Shown: positions 23,188 through 30,888 of the stretch, one piece after another
Layout of the letters: each line of letters begins with the position of its first letter
How positions within the stretch are numbered: the first letter of the stretch is position 1
Assembly (NCBI RefSeq): GCF_001428895.1
Contig: NZ_LMJA01000030.1
Coordinates: 1 to 64,000 of the forward strand
Source of the DNA: Mycobacterium sp. Root265
GTDB taxonomy: Bacteria; Actinomycetota; Actinomycetes; Mycobacteriales; Mycobacteriaceae
DNA: 64,000 nt
Reading direction: 5' to 3'
Notes under the pieces: generated by a model
What the model was told of the DNA's origin: nothing
The model's input: the letters and a program-made list of their open reading frames with translations, nothing else
Database searches by the model: none
Made by a program: the position numbers and the translations under genes

Positions 23188-24312
23188 CTACTGTGCCCCA
23201 GCGGCGGACGCGATGACCGGGCTTTGGATCCCGTACAGTTCGGCCGCGTTGCGCCAGCACAACTTGTCCCGTTGCTCGGCGCTGTAGCTGCTCGGCACCG
23301 AGAGCTCGTTGAGCTGCCAGTGCGGATAGCTGGACCCGTACATCACCATGTCGTCCTTACCGGTGAATCCGGCCCACTCGCCGGCGAAGTCGACGTCACC
23401 GGGTCCGTCCAGCGCGCCCTGCACGAAGAAGACGTGGTTGGGGAGGTAGTCGCTGGGCATTTTGGGTGCCCACGGGGTCTGCTCGAGATGTGGCCGGCCG
23501 AAGCAGTCCATCCGCCACATGAATGGCGTCAGCAGGTCGGCGGCACCGTCGGCCCAGACGAATTTCAGCTCGGGCAACCGCTCGAAGACGCCCTCGGCGA
23601 TCATGTTCATCAGGTGGTAGAGGAAGTTCAGCGCCGTGAACCCGACGTACTGCTCGTAGGTGCGGGTGATTCCGTTGGGCGTGGGCGGCAGTGCGACACC
23701 CGAGCCGACCTCGAAGTGCACGGCGACCGGCAGCCCGGCGTCGACGGCGGCTTCCCACAGTGGCCAGAACTGTGGCTTGCCGTAGAGCTCGCGGGACTGC
23801 AGTGGAATACCGAGTTGCACCACCTGCGGGTGGTCCTTGTATTTGTCGATCTCGCGCAGCGCCCCGGTGATGTCGTCGGGGTTGACCCGGATGGTACCGC
23901 GGAAGCGGTCACCGAATTCGTCGTGCGCCAGCCAGCGGGTCACCATCATCTCGTTGTGCGCCGCGGCGAGCGCGGAGCCGAGGTGACGGTCGGGCATGAT
24001 GCCGCGCGTCATCGGATGCAGGATCGCGATGTCCACACCGCGGTCGGTGAACAGATGCTTGGCCGTGACCGCAGGATCCGATCCGGGGTACTGCCCGTCA
24101 GGGCCCGTGGTGCGGGTGGCGTACTCCCCGCCGGGCGCTCCGTACCAGTCCATCTCGTAGTCGGGGAACCCCCGGCTGGCGAACGGTTCCTTGAGGAAGT
24201 TCTTGCGAAGGTCCTTGTTCGACTCGACGAAGATGTGCACGCTGGTGTCGATCACAGGGACCATCACGCCACCTGAGTCGACACCGCCCGCACCGTCCTG
24301 CAGTTCTTTCAC
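23188..24312 (-). CDS. Amidohydrolase_2 (ACMSD-like) metal-dependent hydrolase
   Basis: A second amidohydrolase-2 protein, 374 residues from GTG 24312 (GAAGGA upstream, about nine bases). It has VIDTSVHIF at the front, AVHFEVGSG in the middle, KFVWADGAADLLTPFMWRMD and the late YGSSYPHW. It is clearly homologous to the next gene but only moderately similar, so this is an old duplication. In the leading motif the first metal pair is DTSVH rather than DxDxH. It is the first gene of a minus-strand operon, and the GAGAAT-type site at 24404-24418 lies 92 bases upstream. Confidence 0.88.
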   Translation of the reverse strand: MKELQDGAGGVDSGGVMVPVIDTSVHIFVESNKDLRKNFLKEPFASRGFPDYEMDWYGAPGGEYATRTTGPDGQYPGSDPAVTAKHLFTDRGVDIAILHPMTRGIMPDRHLGSALAAAHNEMMVTRWLAHDEFGDRFRGTIRVNPDDITGALREIDKYKDHPQVVQLGIPLQSRELYGKPQFWPLWEAAVDAGLPVAVHFEVGSGVALPPTPNGITRTYEQYVGFTALNFLYHLMNMIAEGVFERLPELKFVWADGAADLLTPFMWRMDCFGRPHLEQTPWAPKMPSDYLPNHVFFVQGALDGPGDVDFAGEWAGFTGKDDMVMYGSSYPHWQLNELSVPSSYSAEQRDKLCWRNAAELYGIQSPVIASAAGAQ

Positions 24313-24403
24313 AGTGGTCCATCCTTCAGCTCTGCGGCCGGGCCGTGGGCACAGCCCAGTGCGACGTCTCGAACCCCAGTGTAGATCCTTGTTCTTCAAT
24401 AGC

Positions 24404-24418
24404 AAGAATATTGTTCTC
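24404..24418. promoter_or_regulatory. GAGAAT-N3-ATTCTC-type operator (AAGAATATTGTTCTC)
   Basis: One mismatch in each half. It lies in the 264-base divergent region between the amidohydrolase operon and the FadE operon. An inverted GTTCTT...AAGAAT arrangement with a 7-base gap overlaps it on the left. Confidence 0.55.
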
Positions 24419-24526
24419 CAGCGGATCGCTTACATCGTCGCTGGTGAGAGTGTCTGCTGGTCAGTCGCGTAGCGGGCAGTTAGCGAAACTAGATAGCGTC
24501 GAAACGAGAATGTCGAACCCCTTGAT

Positions 24527-24541
24527 GAGAATGCTATTCTC
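24527..24541. promoter_or_regulatory. GAGAAT-N3-ATTCTC operator, perfect copy
   Basis: GAGAATGCTATTCTC is a perfect 6-3-6 dyad 35 bases before the FadE start at 24577. A half-site GAGAAT at 24506-24511 lies exactly 21 bases (two helical turns) upstream. Confidence 0.7.
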
Positions 24542-24576
24542 CCAAGGACGGAACTAGTGCAGGCGGGAGGTGCCAG

Positions 24577-25596
24577 ATGCTTCTGGAGTTCGACTCTGAT
24601 CAGCGGCTATGGCAGGAAACGGTGCGCGACGCGGTGGGCAAACAGTGCCCGGCGTCGCTCGTCCGGGGAATCGCGGAAAAGGGTGATGATCCGACGCCAC
24701 TGTGGAAGTCGTATCTGGAAGCCGGCTGGACCGAACTGACCGACCCGGAGAACGCGGTCGAACTCGCCATCGTGCTCGAGGAACTGGGCCGGGCCACCGA
24801 CCCGACGCCCTTCCTGGCCACGCTGTCGCAGTTCGCGCCGCTGGCCGGCGCGCGGTACGACGCCGGGAAAGCCGGGGCCGCGATATACGAAGGTGTCAGC
24901 GCCAACTGGAGCCGACAGGGCTGGGAACTGGACGGCACGTCAAAGTTCGTGCTCGATGGCGACCGTGCCGAACAACTCGCAGTGGTGACCCCCGCCGGGG
25001 TATTCGTGATCGATTCGCAGGACGTCCGCACGCGGCGACGCGATGTGTTCGATCCGGTGCTGCACGTCGCCGAGGTGACCTTCGACCGGTTGCGGGTGGA
25101 GGAGTCCGCCCGCCTCGACCTCGACCCGGCTGCCGCGCTGGCTCTGGTCGAGCGGTCTCGGCACATTGCATTGATGGGTATCGCCATCCACACGGTCGGT
25201 GCGTGCCAACGCATTCTGGATCTCGCGCTCGAACATGCCAAGAGCCGCCATCAGTTCGGCGTGCCGATCGGATCGTTTCAGGCCATCCAGCACAAGGCCA
25301 CCGACATGTATGTGGCGATCGAGCGCGCCCGGGCGTTGTCCTATTTCGCCGCGCTCACCATCGCGGCCGATGACCCACGGCGCCGTATCGCCGCCGCCAT
25401 GGCCAAGGCCAGCGCGGGGGAGTGCCAGACACTGGTGTTCCAGCACGGCCTGCAGACCTTCGGAGCCATGGGCTTCACCTGGGAGAACGACCTTCAGTTC
25501 GCGCTGAAGCGGGCCAAGGCCGGCGAGCTGCTGCTCGGCGGTGCCGCTGAACACCGCGCCCTCATCGCCGAGGAGTTTGATGCAACTCGAATTTGA
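24577..25596 (+). CDS. Acyl-CoA dehydrogenase, small or alpha-type chain of a FadE pair
   Basis: An acyl-CoA dehydrogenase-like chain of 339 residues, shorter than the usual 380-400. The recognisable parts are VELAIVLEELGRATDPTP, the C-terminal helices with KSRHQFGVPIGSFQAIQHK, and FQHGLQTFGAMGFTWENDL. The N-terminal flavin-contact TEP/AGSD segment is weak. In mycobacterial steroid beta-oxidation, paired FadE proteins form alpha2beta2 enzymes with one complete active site per pair. The partner gene here overlaps by 17 bases, so this is probably such a heteromer. The promoter region carries the perfect GAGAAT-type operator. Confidence 0.88.
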   Translation: MLLEFDSDQRLWQETVRDAVGKQCPASLVRGIAEKGDDPTPLWKSYLEAGWTELTDPENAVELAIVLEELGRATDPTPFLATLSQFAPLAGARYDAGKAGAAIYEGVSANWSRQGWELDGTSKFVLDGDRAEQLAVVTPAGVFVIDSQDVRTRRRDVFDPVLHVAEVTFDRLRVEESARLDLDPAAALALVERSRHIALMGIAIHTVGACQRILDLALEHAKSRHQFGVPIGSFQAIQHKATDMYVAIERARALSYFAALTIAADDPRRRIAAAMAKASAGECQTLVFQHGLQTFGAMGFTWENDLQFALKRAKAGELLLGGAAEHRALIAEEFDATRI

Positions 25597-26755
25597 TCCC
25601 GACGTCGAAGAGTTCCGCGCCGAGTTCTCGGCCTTCCTCGATGAGCACATGCCTTCTGCGGCAGATACTCTGGAGCGTCCGCGGTCGGTGTCACACATGC
25701 CGCAGTGGGCACGCGACTGGCAGCGACTGTTGTTCGACAACGGCTGGCTGCTGCCGGCGCAGCCCCCCGAATTCGGCGGCCGCAACGCATCGGTGCTGCA
25801 GAGCTTCGTGCACCTGGAGGAGCTGTGCCGGCGACGGATCTATCACAGCTTCAATCCCCAGGGCGTCAACATCATCGCGGCCTCGCTGTTGACCTTCGGC
25901 ACCGACGATCAGAAGCAGCAGTGGGCGGTGCCCGTACTCAAGGGTGAGAGAACCGCGTCGCTGGGCATGAGCGAGCCCAGCGCGGGCTCGGACCTCGCGT
26001 CGTTGCGCACCAAGGCCGTTCGTGACGGCGACGAGTTCGTGGTCAACGGACAGAAGGTCTGGACCTCGGGTGCGCACGACGCCGACTGGTTGCTGACCTT
26101 TGTGCGCACCGATCCGGACGCGCCCAAGCACAAGGGCATCAGCGTGCTGATCATCCCGACCGATACGGAAGGGGTGGTGTGCCGTCCGTTCGCCGACCTC
26201 ACCGGCGAGGAGAACAAGGACTTCAACGAGGTCTTCTTCGCCGATGTGCGGGTGCCTGCCGAGAACCTCGTCGGCCCGCTCAACGGCGGCTGGAAGGTGG
26301 CCAACGGCTCACTGGGCCATGAGCGGACCATGATGTGGCTGGGTTTCGCGGACCGGATCGCCAACTCGATCGGCGATTTCAAGCCGTCCACACCGCTGGA
26401 GCGCGATCAGCTGGCGTCCACCATCATGGATTACCAGGCGCTGCGGTTGCTCGGTTCGGTCGGGCTGGCCAAGGCGGCTCGCGGTGAGGTCGACGTGGCC
26501 GCGGTGTCGGTGCCCAAGCTGCTCGGCGCCGAGGCCGAACTGCGGGCGGCGAACAACGCCCTGGTGGCGGCCGGCCCGGACGGGCTCATCCACCCGTCGT
26601 TCAGCGGGCCGTACGCCCACATGAACCTGGACCATTACTACGCGAGCTGGTTCGAGCGGTATGCGCGGAGCTTCTCCGGGACCATTGCCGGGGGAACCTC
26701 GGAGATCCAGCGCAACATCATCGCCCAGCAGGTGCTGGGCCTGCCCCGCGGCTAG
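25580..26755 (+). CDS. Acyl-CoA dehydrogenase, large chain of a FadE pair
   Basis: An acyl-CoA dehydrogenase of 391 residues with the flavin-contact LGMSEPSAGSDLASL, the VNGQKVWTSGAHDADW segment, VFFADVRVPAENLVG, and the C-terminal IAGGTSEIQRNIIAQQVLG. ATG 25580 is preceded by AGGAG and lies inside the end of the preceding fadE gene, so the two chains are coupled. It retains the FAD-binding motifs that its partner lacks, as in FadE26-FadE27 or FadE28-FadE29 type heterotetramers. The bulky-substrate preference of such enzymes fits a steroid-like side chain. A strong terminator follows at 26771. Confidence 0.92.
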   Translation: MQLEFDPDVEEFRAEFSAFLDEHMPSAADTLERPRSVSHMPQWARDWQRLLFDNGWLLPAQPPEFGGRNASVLQSFVHLEELCRRRIYHSFNPQGVNIIAASLLTFGTDDQKQQWAVPVLKGERTASLGMSEPSAGSDLASLRTKAVRDGDEFVVNGQKVWTSGAHDADWLLTFVRTDPDAPKHKGISVLIIPTDTEGVVCRPFADLTGEENKDFNEVFFADVRVPAENLVGPLNGGWKVANGSLGHERTMMWLGFADRIANSIGDFKPSTPLERDQLASTIMDYQALRLLGSVGLAKAARGEVDVAAVSVPKLLGAEAELRAANNALVAAGPDGLIHPSFSGPYAHMNLDHYYASWFERYARSFSGTIAGGTSEIQRNIIAQQVLGLPRG

Positions 26756-26770
26756 CGCACAGCACACACG

Positions 26771-26810
26771 AAAAAGTCCCGCTCTCCGATACCGGAGAGC
26801 GGGACTTTTT
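26771..26810. terminator. Bidirectional intrinsic terminator
   Basis: A perfect 18-base stem, AAAAAGTCCCGCTCTCCG paired with CGGAGAGCGGGACTTTTT, has a four-base ATAC loop, a T run on one side and an A run on the other. It separates the convergent FadE operon and hemophore-like gene. Confidence 0.92.
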
Positions 26811-26825
26811 TCGGCTTACTACAAC

Positions 26826-27164
26826 TCAGTAGTTGTTGCAGGACGCGGCCAGCTGCTGAACAGCGCCCAGGTAGCTCGCGGCGCCCGGGTAGGCGGCGAT
26901 CTGGTTGACCGTGTTCTGCCGCTCCACCGGACCGGAGGAGAGGAAGGTCCGCAGCATTCCCAACGCCATCGGCTGCGCGTTGAACTGAGCGGCCAGATCG
27001 GGGCGCTCCGCGTTCATGGCACCCATCACCTGGTCGTAATTGCAGGTCGTGTTGATGACCGGACCGAGGTCGGGCTGGGCTGAGGCGATCCCGACCGACA
27101 TCGGCACCGACAGAGCCAAACCGCCAATCATCACGGCAAGCTTCGTGCGCGACACCTTGAGCAT
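26826..27164 (-). CDS. Secreted hemophore-related protein
   Basis: A small exported protein of 112 residues. A Sec signal peptide covers about residues 1-29 (KLAVMIGGLALSVPMSVGIASA, cleaved near ASAQ). The mature part has two cysteines (NTTCNY and LAASCNNY), probably a disulphide, and the LAAQFNAQP / FLSSGPVERQNTVNQIA pattern of the mycobacterial hemophore-related family typified by Rv0203. Heme binding cannot be confirmed. ATG 27164 is used; an in-frame ATG 27185 would add seven residues. The gap 27165-27410 behind it holds its promoter region and nothing else that I recognise. Confidence 0.75.
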   Translation of the reverse strand: MLKVSRTKLAVMIGGLALSVPMSVGIASAQPDLGPVINTTCNYDQVMGAMNAERPDLAAQFNAQPMALGMLRTFLSSGPVERQNTVNQIAAYPGAASYLGAVQQLAASCNNY

Positions 27165-27410
27165 GTGGTTTATACCTTTCCCCACCCGACTGATTCGGGC
27201 GACATCCTCCTTGTCGTGGAGGGCATCTAATTTGTTACAGATCTTGTGATTAAAAGGCTAACAGGAGCGACAGTGATCCACGCAAGTCCATTACCCAGCA
27301 CCAACGCTGGTCAAACGGCTGAGTTCCCGGCTGCAGATGACCGGGACACGAAGTCGGCGCGGGTTTGCCGTCCCCCGGAGGACGCACCCGCGCCGGATTC
27401 GTGTGCAGCA

Positions 27411-28781
27411 TCACTTCCAGTCGATGACCGCGGTTTCCTTGCGTTCGGTGATCGGCCGGGCCAGCTCCTGCTCGTCGCAGATGCGCTGCAGGTTGTCCAG
27501 CGTCTCGTCCAGGCCGGGTCCCAGCCGCTTGCCGGGGGTGAAGGTGGCGGGCAGGTTCCGCATGCCCTGGATGACACCGATGCTGTCGTAGTGCACCGTG
27601 CCCTCGGGATCGCACGTGTAGTCCGGCATCCGGTCGAGCACCGCGGTGAGCATCGACTTGAACACCGTGCGGGCCACATTGGAACCCACACAGCGGTGCA
27701 CGCCGATACCGAAGCTGAAGTGTCGGTTGCCCTTGCGATCCAGGACGATCTTGTTGGGGTCTTCGAAGACGGATGGGTCGCGGTTGGCCATCGCCCACGA
27801 GATCCACAGCCGCTCACCCTCTTTGAACTGGGTGCCCTCGACCTCGACGTCTTCGGCGAAGGTGCGTCCATCGCCGGGGGCCGGGGTGAAGAAGCGCAGG
27901 AACTCCTCGGTGGCCGGGTTCAGCAAGGTCTCCCGTTCCCGGCTCAGCAGGCTGCGCTGGTCGGGATTCTCGCCAAGCCATTCCAGCGCGTGCGCGGTCA
28001 GCGCGGTGGTGGTGTCGAAGCCACCGCCGATGATCAGGCCCAGGTTGCCCAGGATCTCCATGTCGGGCGCGGGTTCACCGTCGATGCGCAGTTGCAGCAG
28101 GGCGTTGATCAGGCCCGGCTTCGGGTTCTCCTTGAACGCGAACATGTTGGTGAGCAGGTCGATACCCATCTCACGGTGCTGTTCGTTGATCTTCTCGCGG
28201 TCCGGTGAGTGCTCGGGGGTGTAGACCGAGGCGTGCGTCGGCTCGCTGTAGACGTGCCACTTCTTCAGGTCCAGACCCATCATGGCCAGCGTCAGCACCG
28301 CGGGCACCACGTTGGCGAGGTGGTCGACGAAGTCGATCTCGCCGGTCTCGATGTGCTCATCGAGTGCCGCGCGGGTGATCTCGTCGACGAACGGCACCCA
28401 GCGCTTGATGGCTGCCGGCGACAGGTAGGGATTCAGTGCACCGCGGTAGGTGCTGTGGTCGGGTTCGTCCATCTCCAGGATGCCGCCGCGCACCGTCTTG
28501 GCTCGGCTGGCGACGGGGATGCTGATGCCCTCGTAGCCGGTGCCCTCGCCGGTGAGGTCGTGGTCGTTGGATACCACCGGGCAGCGCGCCAGTTCGAAGA
28601 CGTGCTTGCTGTCCGCGGCGACCCAGTGCCCGTCGTAGACGTCCGTCCACGCCATCGGGCACCGGGACTGCATCTCCTCGGTGATCTTCTCGAACTGCAA
28701 CCGGTATTCGGGCGTGTGCCGGTCGAAGTGGTACTTGTTCCGCTTACGCGCGTCATCGGTGGTGACGTCGTCGATACTCAC
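27411..28781 (-). CDS. Cytochrome P450 monooxygenase (4)
   Basis: A P450 of 456 residues, longer than the other four. The heme loop FGIGVHRCVG starts at residue 357 (Cys364), the I-helix is GGGFDTTTALT with Asp-Thr-Thr, and the K-helix motif is EEFLR. A C-terminal extension of about 40 residues after TPGKRLGPG (LDETLDNLQRICDEQ) is unusual. GTG 28781 has GGGAGA upstream. A ferredoxin gene ends 49 bases upstream on the same strand, and two SDR genes precede that, so hydroxylation and alcohol oxidation are encoded together. A GAGAAT-type operator precedes the operon. Confidence 0.95.
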   Translation of the reverse strand: MSIDDVTTDDARKRNKYHFDRHTPEYRLQFEKITEEMQSRCPMAWTDVYDGHWVAADSKHVFELARCPVVSNDHDLTGEGTGYEGISIPVASRAKTVRGGILEMDEPDHSTYRGALNPYLSPAAIKRWVPFVDEITRAALDEHIETGEIDFVDHLANVVPAVLTLAMMGLDLKKWHVYSEPTHASVYTPEHSPDREKINEQHREMGIDLLTNMFAFKENPKPGLINALLQLRIDGEPAPDMEILGNLGLIIGGGFDTTTALTAHALEWLGENPDQRSLLSRERETLLNPATEEFLRFFTPAPGDGRTFAEDVEVEGTQFKEGERLWISWAMANRDPSVFEDPNKIVLDRKGNRHFSFGIGVHRCVGSNVARTVFKSMLTAVLDRMPDYTCDPEGTVHYDSIGVIQGMRNLPATFTPGKRLGPGLDETLDNLQRICDEQELARPITERKETAVIDWK

Positions 28782-28830
28782 GGCGGTGTCTCCCTTGATT
28801 ATTGGTGTGGATGGCGCTTGGGTGCGGTCG

Positions 28831-29022
28831 TCATTCGACGACGATCGCCTGCTCCGGGCAGGAGTGCACGGCTTCGTTGACCGCGTCCTCCTGATCGGCG
28901 GGCACCACTTCCGACGTGGGTGAGGCGTGACCGTCGACATCATCGAGTTCGAACGAGTCGGGGGCGATCATCGCGCACAGGGTATGTCCCTGGCAGCGGC
29001 TTCCGTCGACCGAAACCTTCAC
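28831..29022 (-). CDS. Single-cluster ferredoxin (P450 redox partner)
   Basis: A 63-residue ferredoxin with ligands Cys10, Cys16 and Cys55 (CP) and His13 in the variable ligand position, like the one at 10548. GTG 29022 is chosen because GGAAGGAG lies eight bases upstream and the protein then starts MKVSVDGSRC like its relatives; the longer frame from 29097 has no such support. It lies between the mycofactocin-type SDR and P450 (4) and is the likely donor for that P450. Confidence 0.92.
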   Translation of the reverse strand: MKVSVDGSRCQGHTLCAMIAPDSFELDDVDGHASPTSEVVPADQEDAVNEAVHSCPEQAIVVE

Positions 29023-29056
29023 TGCGCCAACTCCTTCCGAGTGATTGGATGCGTCA

Positions 29057-29929
29057 TCAGACGTGGTAGTCGTACCACTTGAGGTAGCCGCCGGCATCGA
29101 CGCGCAGCTGCATGCCGGTGACGAAGCGGGACTCGTCGGACGCCAGCCACAACACCGCGTTGCTGATGTCCTCGGGCTCGATGTAGTTGACCTTCATGGC
29201 CTGCTGCACGCTGAAGACCGGCTCGGCGTCGGCGCGGGTCGGGTTCTCCAGGTCCGGGCGGAACGAGCGGTACATCGGTTCGCTCTGCAACATGTCGGTG
29301 TTGCAGTTGGTCGGATGGATGACATTGGCCCGGATGCCGCGGACAGCCAGCTCGGTGGCCAGGTAGTGCACGTACTCGGAGATGAGACGCTTGCTGACCA
29401 TGTAGCCCATGCCGCCCGGGTCGCCACCGGGGTTGGGCTTGTTGTGGGCGTCCATCAGGGCGGCGGCCGAGGCGGTCGCGACGATCGAGGCGCCCTCCTG
29501 CAGGTGGGGCAGCGCGACCTGGATGGCGTTGATGGTGCCGACGAAGTTGGTGTTGATGCCGTCGGTCCAGGCCTGCATCGGTGGCTGGCCCTTCATGGCG
29601 GCCACGCCGGCCTGCGCGACGACGATGTCTACCTTGCCCAGTTCGGCGAGCCCGGCATCCAGCGCGCTGCGCAACTCGGCCTCATTGCGGACATCGGCCT
29701 GCGCCGTGACGATGCGGCGGCCGGTCTTCTCGACGAAGTTCTTGGTTTCTTCCAGGTCTTCTGCCGTGGCCATCGGGTAGCCGACGGTGTCGTAGTCCTT
29801 ACAGATGTCGACGGCGATGATGTCGGCGCCCTCTTCGGCGAGCCGAATCGCGTGGCTGCGGCCCTGACCGCGTGCAGCGCCGGTGATGAATGCGACTTTT
29901 CCGGCTACCCGGCCTGCAGTGTTCCCCAT
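29057..29929 (-). CDS. Mycofactocin-type SDR alcohol dehydrogenase (carveol-dehydrogenase-like)
   Basis: A short-chain dehydrogenase of 290 residues with Rossmann motif TGAARGQGRS (residues 16-25), DICKD after beta-2, catalytic Ser154, and Tyr176-x-x-x-Lys180. A 20-residue insertion after beta-2 (PMATAEDLEETKNFVEKTGR) marks the mycofactocin-coupled subfamily, in which NAD is held in the enzyme and electrons leave through the peptide-derived cofactor mycofactocin. The cofactor biosynthesis genes are not in this window. Substrates in the family are secondary alcohols such as carveol, so oxidation of a P450-made alcohol is likely. ATG 29929. Confidence 0.9.
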   Translation of the reverse strand: MGNTAGRVAGKVAFITGAARGQGRSHAIRLAEEGADIIAVDICKDYDTVGYPMATAEDLEETKNFVEKTGRRIVTAQADVRNEAELRSALDAGLAELGKVDIVVAQAGVAAMKGQPPMQAWTDGINTNFVGTINAIQVALPHLQEGASIVATASAAALMDAHNKPNPGGDPGGMGYMVSKRLISEYVHYLATELAVRGIRANVIHPTNCNTDMLQSEPMYRSFRPDLENPTRADAEPVFSVQQAMKVNYIEPEDISNAVLWLASDESRFVTGMQLRVDAGGYLKWYDYHV

Positions 29930-29947
29930 GATTAGCCCTTCTCGCTT

Positions 29948-30649
29948 CTAGGTGTTCCGGCCGCCGTTGACGCCCAGGATCTGTCCGGTGATGTAGCTCG
30001 CCTCTTCGGAGATGAAGAAGGCGCAAGCCGCTGCGATGTCCTCGGGCTTGCCCATCCGGCGTACTGGGGTCTGCTCGATCTGCTTCTCGGTGTCGCCGAG
30101 GAACCCGCGGTCCTCGGCCTTGCGCAGCATGGGGGTGTCGATGAAGCCGGGCGGGACGGCGTTGACGGTGATGCCCATGGGCCCGTACTCCAGCGCCAGC
30201 GACTTCGTCAGACCGTTGACCGCGGACTTGGCCGCGACATAGGGCGCCATGAAGGGCTGGCCGGAGTGGGTGCTGGACGACGAGATGTTCACGATGCGGC
30301 CCCAGCCGGCTTCGATCATCTCGGGCAGCACGGCCTGGATGCAGTGGAACGTCCCGTTGAGGTTCACGTCGATCACACGCTGCCACTGCTCGAACGTGGT
30401 GTCGGTGAAACGGCGGAAGCTGTCCAGGCCGGCCGCGTTGACCAGGATGGAGACCGGCCCCAGCTGGCTGCGGATGCCGTTGAGCGCCTCATCCACGGCG
30501 GCGCGGTCGGTCACATTCGCGATGAACGCGTTCTGTGTATCCGAGGGGTTGAGGTCGAGGGTGGCGACGTTGTAACCGTCCGCGCGCAGACGGTCGGCGA
30601 TCGCACGTCCGATGCCCGACCCGCCGCCTGTCACGACAGCGTTCTTCAC
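29948..30649 (-). CDS. SDR-family oxidoreductase
   Basis: A classical short-chain dehydrogenase of 233 residues with TGGGSGIG (residues 7-14), NAAG, the Ser in ISSSSTHSG, and YVAAK. GTG 30649 follows GAGGAGG by eight bases. It is the first gene of the minus-strand operon SDR - mycofactocin-type SDR - ferredoxin - P450. It lacks the insertion of its neighbour, so it should use exchangeable NAD(P). The two dehydrogenases may act on different hydroxyls of one skeleton. The divergent promoter region is shared with the ALDH-mce operon and carries two GAGAAT-type sites. Confidence 0.9.
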   Translation of the reverse strand: MKNAVVTGGGSGIGRAIADRLRADGYNVATLDLNPSDTQNAFIANVTDRAAVDEALNGIRSQLGPVSILVNAAGLDSFRRFTDTTFEQWQRVIDVNLNGTFHCIQAVLPEMIEAGWGRIVNISSSSTHSGQPFMAPYVAAKSAVNGLTKSLALEYGPMGITVNAVPPGFIDTPMLRKAEDRGFLGDTEKQIEQTPVRRMGKPEDIAAACAFFISEEASYITGQILGVNGGRNT

Positions 30650-30703
30650 CTGTGAGGCCTCCTCAGTGTGGCGGCGATCTCAAGAATCGCCCTTCCGATT
30701 ATG

Positions 30704-30718
30704 AGAACCGTACTCTCG
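30704..30718. promoter_or_regulatory. GAGAAT-N3-ATTCTC-type operator (GAGAACCGTACTCTC)
   Basis: One mismatch in each half; the site lies 55 bases upstream of the SDR start at 30649, on the minus-strand side of the divergent SDR/ALDH region. Confidence 0.55.
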
Positions 30719-30855
30719 GGTCGGGTGGTACCGCAAGATAATGCGCAGGCAATTAGGGAACAAAAGTTTGGCCCGGATGGCAGCTCGTGGCATACGACTA
30801 GCGCATCTACGCTTTCTTGCGTTCTCATGAAGCGGATGTAAGATTCGCCCCTGAT

Positions 30856-30870
30856 GAGAATGAAATTTCC
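30856..30870. promoter_or_regulatory. GAGAAT-N3-ATTCTC-type operator, weak (GAGAATGAAATTTCC)
   Basis: The left half is perfect and the right half has two changes. It lies 18 bases before the ALDH start, where it would cover the ribosome-binding region or transcription start of the ALDH-mce operon. An extra half-site GTTCTC is at 30821-30826. Confidence 0.45.
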
Positions 30871-30888
30871 ATCACAGTGAGGAGCCTG

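Noticed and set aside
27411-28943. Longer N-terminus for P450 (4), giving 510 residues
   Set aside because: The extra 54 residues are the shadow of the intergenic region and ferredoxin end; GTG 28781 has a proper ribosome-binding site and fits P450 family starts.
29057-29929. Presence of a mycofactocin biosynthesis cluster near the mycofactocin-type SDR
   Set aside because: No short mftA-like peptide ending near VY, no radical-SAM gene and no mftB-F homologue were found; only the user enzyme is here.
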